DNA of 5,395 nt from Candidatus Aenigmatarchaeota archaeon (lineage in GTDB: Archaea > Aenigmatarchaeota > Aenigmatarchaeia > QMZP01 > JAFGSV01): positions 1 to 5,395 of the forward strand of contig JAUXKD010000044.1 in the NCBI GenBank assembly GCA_030624445.1. The letters run 5' to 3'. This document shows, in pieces, positions 1 to 5,395 of the stretch. A program made the translations under genes and the position numbers. The notes beneath the pieces are model-generated. The model was given only the letters and a program-made list of their open reading frames with translations. It was not told the DNA's origin and searched no databases. Numbering within the stretch: position 1 is the stretch's first letter; the number at the start of each line of letters is the position of its first letter.

Positions 1-122
1 CATTCCGGGCATATGATCCTTGCAGGGTAGAAGTGTCTCTTGCAGAGTTCGCACTTCGAGCCGATGAGCCTGTATCGTTCCTTGAATGCCCTCCAGTGAA
101 ACGCGACAGCCTTTTCCTCCAT
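1..122 (-). CDS. DUF35 zinc-ribbon/OB-fold protein, partial (bridging subunit of the thiolase/HMG-CoA synthase complex)
   Basis: Only the first 40 codons and two bases of the next lie in the window; the gene continues past the left edge. Translating the minus strand from the ATG at 122-120 gives a protein starting MEEKAVAFHWRAFKERYRLI. It then shows a zinc-ribbon half-site, C24-x2-C27, and a second one beginning at C38-P-E followed by a cut TG codon, probably Cys41. The FHWR...RYRLIGSKC pattern is the hallmark N-terminus of the DUF35 (rubredoxin-like zinc ribbon plus OB-fold) family. In archaea this protein bridges acetoacetyl-CoA thiolase and HMG-CoA synthase and contributes to a shared CoA channel. 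The start is well fixed: the thiolase stop codon TGA (128-126) is in the same frame just upstream, leaving ATG122 as the first start, 3 nt after that stop. A GGAAGGTG Shine-Dalgarno-like stretch lies about 6 nt before it. It is the third gene of an apparent three-gene operon. The OB-fold part is not visible. Confidence 0.9.
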   Translation of the reverse strand, partial: MEEKAVAFHWRAFKERYRLIGSKCELCKRHFYPARIICPE

Positions 123-125
123 GAG

Positions 126-1310
126 TCACACCTTCCCCCGGTTTCTCGAAAGTATGTGAATTACCGACGTGGAGCCCGACCCGCCCACGTTGTGAGCAAG
201 GCCCGTCTCGGCCCCCTTCACCTGCCTTTTCCCTGAATCGCCTCTGAGTTGCTCAACGAGTTCGACCAGCTGCCCGGCGCCGGTGGCGCCCACGGGGTGA
301 CCCTTTGCCTTGAGGCCGCCAGAAGTGTTCACTGGTATCCGTCCGCCTATCTGCGTCTCCCCATCTTCCACCATCTTGCCCCCTTCACCCTTCTTGCAGA
401 AGCCGAGGTCCTCGCAGCTTATTATCTCGTTGATTGTGAAACAGTCGTGGATTTCCGCCAGGTCTATTTCCTTCGTGGTAACGCCCGCCATCTTGTAGGC
501 GTGTCTGGCCGCATGAACGTTCGCGCCTATCGTGGTTATATCCTTTCTCATGTACAGCCCGAGCGTGTCCGATGCCTGGGCGGATGCCCTTATGTATATC
601 GGCGTGTCCGTGTATTTTTTTGCCGATTCGGCGGAAACAATTACGATGCAGGCCGCACCATCGGCTATCGGTGAACAGTCCAGCAATCGCAGAGGGTCTG
701 CCACGAGCTGCGATTTCAAAACGTCGTCCACGCTTATTTTCCTCCTGTACTGCGCATGCGGGTTGTAAAGCGCATTGCCGTGGTTTTTCACGGCAACCAT
801 GGCGAGCTGCTCCCTCGTCGTACCGTACTGGTGCATGTGCCTCCTGGCCATCATTGCGTACACGCCCGGGAAAGTCAGTCCAAAGTATGCCTCGTTTTCC
901 CTGTCCATCGCACCCGCCAGCGTTGTTATCGCATGGGAACCGTAGACGTCTGTCATTTTCTCAGCGCCGCCAACTGCCACGCAGTCGTACATTCCCGATG
1001 CAACGGCCATGACTCCGACTCTCATGGCCACGCTGGAACTGGCGCACGCCGCCTCTGTCCTTATGGCGGCCATTGGATTGAGTCCCATGTAGTCTGCAAA
1101 CAGGGCCCCGGTGTGCTCTTGTCCGACGAACATGCCGGAAGACATGCTCCCTCCCACTATAAGCTCTATGTCTTTACCTGCGATGTTGGCGTCTTGTATT
1201 GCTTTTATCCCGGCTTCCGTGATGAGGTCTTTGAGGCTGTAGTTCCAGTGCTCCCCATACTTCGTTGTGCCGACACCGATTATTGCGACGTCCCTTTTTG
1301 GCGCTCTCAT
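126..1310 (-). CDS. Acetyl-CoA C-acetyltransferase (archaeal acetoacetyl-CoA thiolase, SCP2-thiolase-like)
   Basis: This 394-residue thiolase-fold enzyme should condense two acetyl-CoA into acetoacetyl-CoA, the first step of the mevalonate pathway, in the cytoplasm. The nucleophile is expected to be C89 in the motif TEAACASSS. H288 sits in EIHDCF, the SCP2-type replacement for the NEAF motif of bacterial thiolases. H338 is in GGLKAKGHPVGATGAGQ. The usual C-terminal catalytic Cys (CxG) is absent; the equivalent region reads NVGGSGST (375-382). This is typical of the archaeal/SCP2 branch and is not a sign of damage. The N-terminus MRAPKRDVAIIGVG is normal for the family and the length is as expected. 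The start ATG (1310-1308) lies one base after the HMG-CoA synthase stop (TGA-T-ATG), with an AAGGG Shine-Dalgarno-like stretch at 1323-1319. The tight spacing to HMG-CoA synthase upstream and DUF35 downstream supports the mevalonate role over lipid beta-oxidation. The substrate is inferred mainly from this context. Confidence 0.93.
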   Translation of the reverse strand: MRAPKRDVAIIGVGTTKYGEHWNYSLKDLITEAGIKAIQDANIAGKDIELIVGGSMSSGMFVGQEHTGALFADYMGLNPMAAIRTEAACASSSVAMRVGVMAVASGMYDCVAVGGAEKMTDVYGSHAITTLAGAMDRENEAYFGLTFPGVYAMMARRHMHQYGTTREQLAMVAVKNHGNALYNPHAQYRRKISVDDVLKSQLVADPLRLLDCSPIADGAACIVIVSAESAKKYTDTPIYIRASAQASDTLGLYMRKDITTIGANVHAARHAYKMAGVTTKEIDLAEIHDCFTINEIISCEDLGFCKKGEGGKMVEDGETQIGGRIPVNTSGGLKAKGHPVGATGAGQLVELVEQLRGDSGKRQVKGAETGLAHNVGGSGSTSVIHILSRNRGKV

Positions 1311-1311
1311 A

Positions 1312-2349
1312 TCATAAACCCTTAAGCTTTTTCCTTTGTTTGACGTAGCGGGCGTAGCCTATGTATTCCTTGTTTTTGATCATGTCATTTACAAAAGGCG
1401 CATTTTTTCTCTTCTCCGAAATCAAGTCTGTTACTGTCATCGAAAAGGAATCAGCGCCCGCCCCCGAACCGAAAGAGGTGATAAGTATTTTTTCACCGGG
1501 TTTTGCTATGTCCAGCACCGCCGACAGGCCCAGCAGGGAGGATGCGGAATAGGTGTTGCCTATTTTCTGGACCAGCATGCCCGGCACGACCTTTTCCGAT
1601 GGCACTCCCAGTATTTTTGCGGTTTTCATCGGGAATTTGGAGTTCGGCTGGTGGAAAACGAAATAATCATAGTCATCGACGGTAGTCCCCGTCTTTGACA
1701 GGAGGCCTCTGGTTGCAGAGAGCACGTGCGTGAAATAGGCCGGCTCTCCCGTAAACCTGCCGCCGTGCCTCGGGAATTCCTTCCCCTCCCTTCGCCAGAA
1801 ATCGGGCGTGTCCGTTGAGTATGAGTAGGTTTCATCTATCTTTACAACGATGTTCTTGTTACCGAGCAGAAAGGCCGCCGCTCCCGATGCAGCGGTGTAT
1901 TCCAGTACGTCGCCAGGCCTGCCCTGTGCCGTGTCAGAACCTGAAGCCAGTCCGTATTTTACCATTCCGGACTTAATGAGGCCCATGATAATCTGGATGG
2001 CTGCAGTACCAGCCTTGCATGCAAACTCCAGGTCCGCGGCCGTGAGCTCAGGTGTCGCGTCCAGGGCCTCCGCCACGATGGATGACGTAGACTTTACAAT
2101 GTACGGGTGCGATTCCGAACCTATGTAGATCGCCCCTATGTCCTTCGGGTTCACACCGGATCTCTTGAGTGCGCTTTTTCCCGCTTCCACCGCCATGGTT
2201 GCGGTGTCCTCATCCATGCTGCATACCGATTTTTCCTCGACGCGCGTGTTTATCATTTCGTTGTCCGATCCCCAAACTTCAGCTATGGATGACTGCTTTA
2301 TCCTCCATCTGGGGATGTAAGCACCGTATCCTACTATACCGACGGTCAT
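1312..2349 (-). CDS. Hydroxymethylglutaryl-CoA synthase, archaeal type
   Basis: This 345-residue protein should condense acetyl-CoA with acetoacetyl-CoA to form HMG-CoA, the second mevalonate-pathway step leading to archaeal lipid and dolichol precursors. The three catalytic residues are visible at the positions known for the family: Glu79 (IYIGSES), Cys111 (LEFACKAG) and His233 (VFHQPNSKFP). The N-terminus MTVGIVGYGAYIPRWRI and the following VWGSD match the short archaeal form closely. C-terminal motifs KIGNTYSASS (262-271) and SFGSGAGAD (292-300) are the usual oxyanion and CoA-pocket segments. The protein is complete, with no frameshift. It is the first gene of the minus-strand operon, followed after 1 nt by thiolase and then the DUF35 gene, the conserved archaeal order for a complex that passes acetoacetyl-CoA between active sites. 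The ATG at 2349-2347 has a weak GGGAG ribosome site (2363-2359) 9 nt upstream and A/T-rich promoter candidates further up. Confidence 0.97.
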   Translation of the reverse strand: MTVGIVGYGAYIPRWRIKQSSIAEVWGSDNEMINTRVEEKSVCSMDEDTATMAVEAGKSALKRSGVNPKDIGAIYIGSESHPYIVKSTSSIVAEALDATPELTAADLEFACKAGTAAIQIIMGLIKSGMVKYGLASGSDTAQGRPGDVLEYTAASGAAAFLLGNKNIVVKIDETYSYSTDTPDFWRREGKEFPRHGGRFTGEPAYFTHVLSATRGLLSKTGTTVDDYDYFVFHQPNSKFPMKTAKILGVPSEKVVPGMLVQKIGNTYSASSLLGLSAVLDIAKPGEKILITSFGSGAGADSFSMTVTDLISEKRKNAPFVNDMIKNKEYIGYARYVKQRKKLKGL

Positions 2350-2406
2350 AATCTCTGGCTCCCTATCTTTAGCAGGCTTTCTGCAACGGAATCTGACGGC
2401 CTGGTT

Positions 2407-2416
2407 CTTATTAAAC
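2407..2416 (-). promoter_or_regulatory. Candidate TATA box for the HMG-CoA synthase operon
   Basis: Read on the minus strand this is GTTTAATAAG, close to the archaeal TATA pattern (TTTAWATA-like). Transcription would be expected to start about 25 nt downstream, near 2386, giving a leader of roughly 37 nt that contains the GGGAG ribosome site at 2363-2359. A second candidate, TTTAAAAA at 2435-2428 on the same strand, would give a leader near 57 nt. Which is used cannot be told from sequence. No clear purine-rich BRE was recognised. Confidence 0.4.
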
Positions 2417-2428
2417 GTTGCGATGGCT

Positions 2429-2443
2429 TTTTAAATGTTAAAA
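2429..2443. repeat. A/T-rich 15-bp dyad in the divergent promoter region
   Basis: TTTTAA (2429-2434) and TTAAAA (2438-2443) are perfect inverted arms around the 3-nt spacer ATG. The element sits near the middle of the 167-bp gap between two divergently transcribed operons. It could be an overlapping pair of TATA-like boxes, one for each direction, or a small symmetric regulator site. Because it is built only of A/T runs, chance symmetry is quite possible, so a regulatory function is only inferred. Confidence 0.35.
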
Positions 2444-2484
2444 TGGGGGTTCGACAATAGACTTTTTGTAAAATGCCCGGTTGA

Positions 2485-2497
2485 TTTAATATAAATT
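2485..2497 (+). promoter_or_regulatory. Candidate TATA box for the sugar-biosynthesis operon
   Basis: The stretch TTTAATATAAATT is the best TATA-like element upstream of the aminotransferase gene. Archaeal transcription usually starts about 25 nt beyond the box centre, which here falls at about 2515-2518, essentially on the ATG at 2517. The transcript may therefore be leaderless or nearly so. An AGGTGG ribosome-site-like sequence at 2498-2503 lies 13 nt from the ATG, further than usual, and would probably be upstream of the transcription start if this box is used. If a more distal promoter is used (for example the TTAAAA at 2438-2443), that site would be within the leader. Confidence 0.45.
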
Positions 2498-2516
2498 AGG
2501 TGGTCCAAAGATTAGT

Positions 2517-3596
2517 ATGATTCCTATCGCAAAGCCAGCCTTGGGAAAGGAGGAAATCAGCGCCGTTCTGCGCGTTCTTAAATCGGGACAACTCACGCAG
2601 GGAGAGAATGTCGAACTTTTTGAGAAGCAGTTCTCGTCCTTTATAGGAACAAAACACGCGATTGCGTGCTCCTCGGGCACCGCGGCCCTCCTGGCCGGGC
2701 TCGAAGCCCTCGGAATAGGCAAGGGTGACGAAGTCATAACGACGCCCTTCACGTTCATAGCGACGGCCAACGCCGTCGTGTACAACGGGGCGAAACCCGT
2801 TTTCGCGGATATAGATGAGAGGTCATTCAATATCGACCCGGTCAACATAAACTCGTGCATAACGCCCAAGACCAAGGCCGTGCTGGTGGTCCATCTGTAC
2901 GGCCAACCGTGCGATATGAAACCCATAAAAGAACTCTGCAAAGAGAAGGGACTTCTCCTGATCGAGGACTGCGCACAGGCACACGGCGCGGAATACAAAG
3001 GCAAGAAGGTCGGCTCGCTCAGCGACTTGTCCACCTTCTCATTCTACGCGACCAAGAACATGATTACGGGAGAAGGGGGGATGATGCTTGCGGACGACGA
3101 TGCCGTTGCGGAGAAGGCCAGGGTGATAATCAACCAGGGGCAGTCCGGTAAATACAAACACATCATCATAGGGTACAACAGCAGGATGATGGACATACAG
3201 GCCGCAATAGGCATCGTGCAGCTTAAAAAACTGAATAAAATGAACAGGGAAAGGGAGAAGAACGCGAGATACCTGACGAAAAACCTGCAATCACTGAAAT
3301 GGATCGAGGTCCCTTACGTGGCCGAGGGGGTGAAGCATGTCTGGCATCAGTACACCGTGAAGGTTGGCAACAGGGACAGCTTCCTCAAATACCTGAACTT
3401 GAATGGTATTGGCGCCAGAATCTATTATCCCATACCAGTTCACCTGCAGCCGGCGTATAAGTCTTTAGGCTATAAAGAGGGCCTGTGTCCAGTGTCCGAA
3501 TTCATGTCCAAGAAGGTATTGTCCCTCCCTGTGCACCCGAAGCTTAAAAAAGTTCAGGTGAATGAAATCGTTAAAATTGTCAAAAAATACAGGTAG
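2517..3596 (+). CDS. DegT/DnrJ/EryC1/StrS-family sugar-nucleotide aminotransferase (WbpE-like)
   Basis: This is a complete 359-residue, PLP-dependent fold type I aminotransferase. The PLP Schiff-base lysine should be K180 in SFYATKNMITGEGGM. D151 and Q154 in IEDCAQAHGA are the cofactor-contacting positions typical of the family. The substrate-side motif SSGTAALLAGLEALGIGKGDEV (52-73, key SSGTAA) and the TPFTFIATANAV segment are also standard. The length equals that usual for WbpE/WlbC enzymes. These move an amino group from glutamate to C3 of UDP-2-acetamido-2-deoxy-3-keto-glucuronate. That substrate is inferred from the next two genes, a WbpB-like dehydrogenase and a WbpD-like acetyltransferase, which are the enzymes before and after it in the UDP-2,3-diacetamido-uronate route. 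Family membership is near certain, while the exact sugar could differ. It is the first gene of the plus-strand operon, and the N-terminus MIPIAKPALGKEE supports the chosen ATG. Confidence 0.94.
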   Translation: MIPIAKPALGKEEISAVLRVLKSGQLTQGENVELFEKQFSSFIGTKHAIACSSGTAALLAGLEALGIGKGDEVITTPFTFIATANAVVYNGAKPVFADIDERSFNIDPVNINSCITPKTKAVLVVHLYGQPCDMKPIKELCKEKGLLLIEDCAQAHGAEYKGKKVGSLSDLSTFSFYATKNMITGEGGMMLADDDAVAEKARVIINQGQSGKYKHIIIGYNSRMMDIQAAIGIVQLKKLNKMNREREKNARYLTKNLQSLKWIEVPYVAEGVKHVWHQYTVKVGNRDSFLKYLNLNGIGARIYYPIPVHLQPAYKSLGYKEGLCPVSEFMSKKVLSLPVHPKLKKVQVNEIVKIVKKYR

Positions 3597-3601
3597 TTCA
3601 C

Positions 3602-4576
3602 ATGAAAGTCGGCGTTATAGGAACAGGTGTCATGGGAAGAAACCATGCCAGGATATACGCAGAGATGAAGGGAGTGGACCTGGTAGGTGTGGCGGAACTT
3701 GACCAAAAGGCTGGCAAGGAAGTAGCCACAGCTTACGGCTGCAATTATTACAAAGGGTACGAGGAGTTCATCAAAAAGGAAAAACCCGATGCCGTGTCCG
3801 TCTGCGTGCCCACATCGTTTCATTACGACGTGTCAAAATACGTTATAGGTCGCGGTGTGAATCTTCTGGTGGAGAAACCCATCACGAAAAACATAAAGGA
3901 TGCGGAGGATATCGTCTTGCTGGCGAAAAGGGCGGGCGTCAAGCTGGCCGTGGGTCACATAGAGAGGTTCAATCCTGCCGTGCAGCGCCTGAAAAGGCTG
4001 ATAGAAGGAGGGACGCTTGGAGACGTCACATCCATCCTCGCGAGGAGAGTGGGGCTGTTCCCGCCTAGAATAAAGGACACGAATGTCATAGTTGACATAG
4101 CGGTTCACGACATAGACGTGTTCAACTATTTGTTGGGAAAGGACCCCACAAGCGTTTTTTCATGCGCGGGGAAGGCGTTGATAAACGACAGGGAGGATTA
4201 CGCGGGTATCTTTCTCCGATACAACGGAACGAACGGTATCATCGAGGTGAACTGGATAACCCCTGTGAAGATCAGGGTGCTCAACGTCACCGGAACGAAA
4301 GGCTACGCAGAGCTCAATTATATAACTCAGGATTTGATACTCTATGAAAGCGTGTATGAAAAGACTTACGATGAGTTCGGGGATTTCGTGGTCAAATTCG
4401 GGGAGCCCATAAAGAAGACGATAAAGGTGAAAAAGGAAGAGCCGCTGAAGCTCGAACTGAAAGACTTCGTGGAAGCCGTGAAAAAGGACAGGGAACCGCT
4501 GGTGACAGGCGGGGACGGGCTGAAAGTCCTCAGGATTGCCACGGATATTATAAAGTCGTCCAGGTCGAAAGAATGA
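3602..4576 (+). CDS. Gfo/Idh/MocA-family sugar-nucleotide dehydrogenase (WbpB-like UDP-GlcNAcA 3-dehydrogenase)
   Basis: This 324-residue cytoplasmic oxidoreductase has an N-terminal Rossmann domain with the GxGxxG motif G7-T-G-V-M-G12 followed by RNHARIY. It carries the family EKP motif (E91-K92-P93), in which K92 is the expected catalytic lysine. GHIERFNPA (118-126) is typical of the WbpB-like sugar-nucleotide group, and D165-IAVHD-I-D172 contains the expected catalytic H169. The C-terminal beta-sheet substrate domain (about 125-300) is intact. In the WbpB reaction, C3 of UDP-2-acetamido-2-deoxy-glucuronate is oxidised to a ketone, giving the substrate of the aminotransferase encoded just upstream; characterised WbpB enzymes recycle tightly bound NADH with 2-oxoglutarate. 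The gene starts 5 nt after the aminotransferase stop, with AGGTAG (3591-3596) as a possible weak ribosome site. Its stop overlaps the next start in ATGA, suggesting translational coupling. Family assignment is firm and substrate is inferred from the trio. Confidence 0.92.
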   Translation: MKVGVIGTGVMGRNHARIYAEMKGVDLVGVAELDQKAGKEVATAYGCNYYKGYEEFIKKEKPDAVSVCVPTSFHYDVSKYVIGRGVNLLVEKPITKNIKDAEDIVLLAKRAGVKLAVGHIERFNPAVQRLKRLIEGGTLGDVTSILARRVGLFPPRIKDTNVIVDIAVHDIDVFNYLLGKDPTSVFSCAGKALINDREDYAGIFLRYNGTNGIIEVNWITPVKIRVLNVTGTKGYAELNYITQDLILYESVYEKTYDEFGDFVVKFGEPIKKTIKVKKEEPLKLELKDFVEAVKKDREPLVTGGDGLKVLRIATDIIKSSRSKE

Positions 4577-5163
4577 AAGATGTGTACGTCCATCCGGGTA
4601 CGAGCGTGGAGAAAACCGCAAAAATGGGCAGCGGGACGAAGGTGTGGCACTATGCGCACGTCAGGGAGGGCGCCGTGGTCGGGAAGAACTGCACAATCGG
4701 GCACTGCGCCTACGTTGGGAAGAACGTAAAGATCGGCAACAACGTGAAAATCGGGAACAAGGCCTCTATTTTCCAGGGTGTTACAATCGAGGACGACGTC
4801 CAGGTTGGCCCGCACGTCGCATTCACAAATGATATAAGGCCTAGGAGCTTTGGTGATTGGAAAATCGAAAAAACGCTTGTGAAAAAGGGCGCATCCATAG
4901 GCACCAACTCCACCGTAATTTGCGGGGTTGTGATAGGGTCCTATTCCATGGCGGGAGCCGGCTCTGTGATAACCAGGGACGTTCCCGACCACGGGCTTGT
5001 CTATGGAAATCCTGCAAGGCTCATGGGTTTCGTGTGCCGGTGCGGAGAAACCCTGAAGGAATCGGGAAAGGCGGAGGGTTCCATCGTTATGGGATGTGGA
5101 AAATGCAAGGAAGATTTCCGAATTCCTGAAGAGCTGCACACGGCGGCAGGGAGACGAATTTGA
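4573..5163 (+). CDS. Left-handed beta-helix sugar-nucleotide N-acetyltransferase (WbpD-like) with Cys-rich C-terminal tail
   Basis: This 196-residue acyltransferase has hexapeptide repeats from about residue 7 to 135, such as VHPGTSVEKTAKMGSGTKVW, IGHCAYVGKNVKIGNNVKIG and ASIGTNSTVICGVVIGSYS, which fold into a left-handed beta helix and normally act as a trimer. The loop with FTNDIRPRS (84-92) and the ending VYGNPARLMG are hallmarks of the WbpD/WlbB group. That group transfers acetyl from acetyl-CoA to the 3-amino group of UDP-2-acetamido-3-amino-2,3-dideoxy-glucuronate. After the helix comes a tail with C155-x-C157 and C175-x2-C178, which looks like a small zinc-binding ribbon; related proteins often carry a similar tail, so this may be ordinary. 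The start overlaps the dehydrogenase stop by 4 nt (ATGA at 4573-4576). The stop TGA (5161-5163) directly abuts the next ATG. Position in the operon makes it the third step of the same pathway. Confidence 0.93.
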   Translation: MKDVYVHPGTSVEKTAKMGSGTKVWHYAHVREGAVVGKNCTIGHCAYVGKNVKIGNNVKIGNKASIFQGVTIEDDVQVGPHVAFTNDIRPRSFGDWKIEKTLVKKGASIGTNSTVICGVVIGSYSMAGAGSVITRDVPDHGLVYGNPARLMGFVCRCGETLKESGKAEGSIVMGCGKCKEDFRIPEELHTAAGRRI

Positions 5164-5395
5164 ATGGAATTGCTTCTCTTTTCATGCTTCCTGGCATCTT
5201 TTCTTGCTACCTTTATCATAATTCCGAAATGGATAATAAAAACGAAAAGGATGGGGCTCCTGGGCAGGGACATGAACAAGCCCGACAGACACAAAATTCC
5301 CGAGGCTGGAGGGATATCGGTGATTGTCGGCACCGTTGTCGGCATTCTCTTGTACATATTTCTGAACACTTTTTACTTTTCGACAAGCTTCAACC
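5164..5395 (+). CDS. GlcNAc-1-phosphate:polyprenyl-phosphate transferase, DPAGT1/AglH-like, partial
   Basis: Only the first 77 codons are present; the frame stays open to the right edge. The ATG at 5164 follows the acetyltransferase stop with no gap, and AGGGAG at 5148-5153 is a suitable ribosome site 10 nt upstream. Residues about 2-21 (LLLFSCFLASFLATFIIIP) form a first membrane helix. A basic cytoplasmic loop follows with GLLGRDMNKPDRHKIPEAGG (31-50), and a second helix starts around residue 51. D36-x-N38-K39 and the IPE-xGG segment match the N-terminal loop of eukaryotic DPAGT1/ALG7 and archaeal AglH better than the DDR motif of MraY. Such enzymes transfer GlcNAc-1-P from UDP-GlcNAc to dolichyl phosphate at the membrane, the first step of N-glycan assembly in several archaea. 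The catalytic loops further along the protein are not visible, so the donor sugar remains an inference. Confidence 0.85.
   Translation, partial: MELLLFSCFLASFLATFIIIPKWIIKTKRMGLLGRDMNKPDRHKIPEAGGISVIVGTVVGILLYIFLNTFYFSTSFN

Noticed and set aside
756..1325. Plus-strand open frame of 189 codons opposite the thiolase gene
   Set aside because: The thiolase on the opposite strand is complete with its active-site motifs. The plus-strand translation has no family signature and only an antisense position.
2350..2516. A small gene, tRNA or structured RNA in the intergenic gap
   Set aside because: No frame of useful length, no tRNA-like cloverleaf and no strong stem beyond the short A/T dyad were seen. 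The content fits promoters only.
2486..3034. Minus-strand open frame of 182 codons over the aminotransferase start and part of the intergenic gap
   Set aside because: It is antisense to a strongly supported aminotransferase, and its sequence shows no domain or ribosome site of its own.
4573..4960. Repetitive-looking GGGAAGAACG/AAGATCGGCAAC stretches considered as a DNA repeat array
   Set aside because: The periodicity comes from the protein-level hexapeptide repeats of the acetyltransferase (VGKN, IGNN, IGNK), and not from a tandem DNA repeat or CRISPR array.
4366..5139. Long minus-strand open frame (257 codons) opposite the dehydrogenase and acetyltransferase genes
   Set aside because: It lies antisense to two well-supported genes with clear family motifs. 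Its translation is rich in His, Pro and Arg with no recognisable domain, so it is a shadow of the coding frame.
5164..5395. Partial membrane protein considered as MraY or WecA for bacterial cell wall or O-antigen
   Set aside because: The visible loop has the D-x-N-K...IPE-xGG pattern of DPAGT1/AglH rather than the DDR or DKPN patterns of MraY or WecA, and the neighbouring genes are archaeal in type.

Overview
The window looks like chromosomal DNA from an archaeon, most likely of euryarchaeal type, although the lineage cannot be fixed from sequence alone. The evidence is an archaeal-type HMG-CoA synthase, thiolase and DUF35 gene trio, a DPAGT1/AglH-like lipid-carrier sugar transferase start, frequent AGG (Arg) and ATA (Ile) codons, TATA-like A/T boxes in the only intergenic gap, and Shine-Dalgarno-like GGTG/GGGAG sequences.

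Layout. Positions 1-2349 are on the minus strand and read right to left: HMG-CoA synthase (2349-1312), acetoacetyl-CoA thiolase (1310-126) and the first 40 codons of a DUF35 zinc-ribbon/OB-fold protein (122 to beyond the left edge). These are packed with 1-nt and 3-nt gaps. Positions 2350-2516 form a 167-bp divergent intergenic region with A/T-rich promoter candidates for both directions. Positions 2517-5395 are on the plus strand: a DegT-family sugar aminotransferase (2517-3596), a Gfo/Idh/MocA sugar-nucleotide dehydrogenase (3602-4576), a left-handed beta-helix N-acetyltransferase (4573-5163) and the start of an integral-membrane sugar-1-phosphate transferase (5164 to beyond the right edge). 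Gaps there run from 5 nt to a 4-nt ATGA overlap.

How the genes work together. The minus-strand operon performs the first two steps of the mevalonate pathway (2 acetyl-CoA to acetoacetyl-CoA to HMG-CoA). In archaea these enzymes are known to form a channelling complex bridged by the DUF35 protein. The plus-strand operon matches the middle steps of the WbpB-WbpE-WbpD route to UDP-2,3-diacetamido-2,3-dideoxy-glucuronate: 3-oxidation, 3-transamination and 3-N-acetylation. It is followed by a GlcNAc-1-P:polyprenyl-phosphate transferase of the type that starts archaeal N-glycan assembly. Together the right-hand genes suggest a locus for a surface glycan or N-glycan containing a diacetamido-uronic acid. 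The left-hand genes supply isoprenoids for membrane lipids and the dolichol-type carrier.

No RNA gene, mobile element, CRISPR array or long repeat is visible. Nothing here amounts to a clearly new system. The points of interest are the pairing of the two modules around one promoter region, the direct join of the diacetamido-sugar genes to an AglH-like gene, a cysteine-rich tail on the acetyltransferase, and the structure of the shared promoter region.
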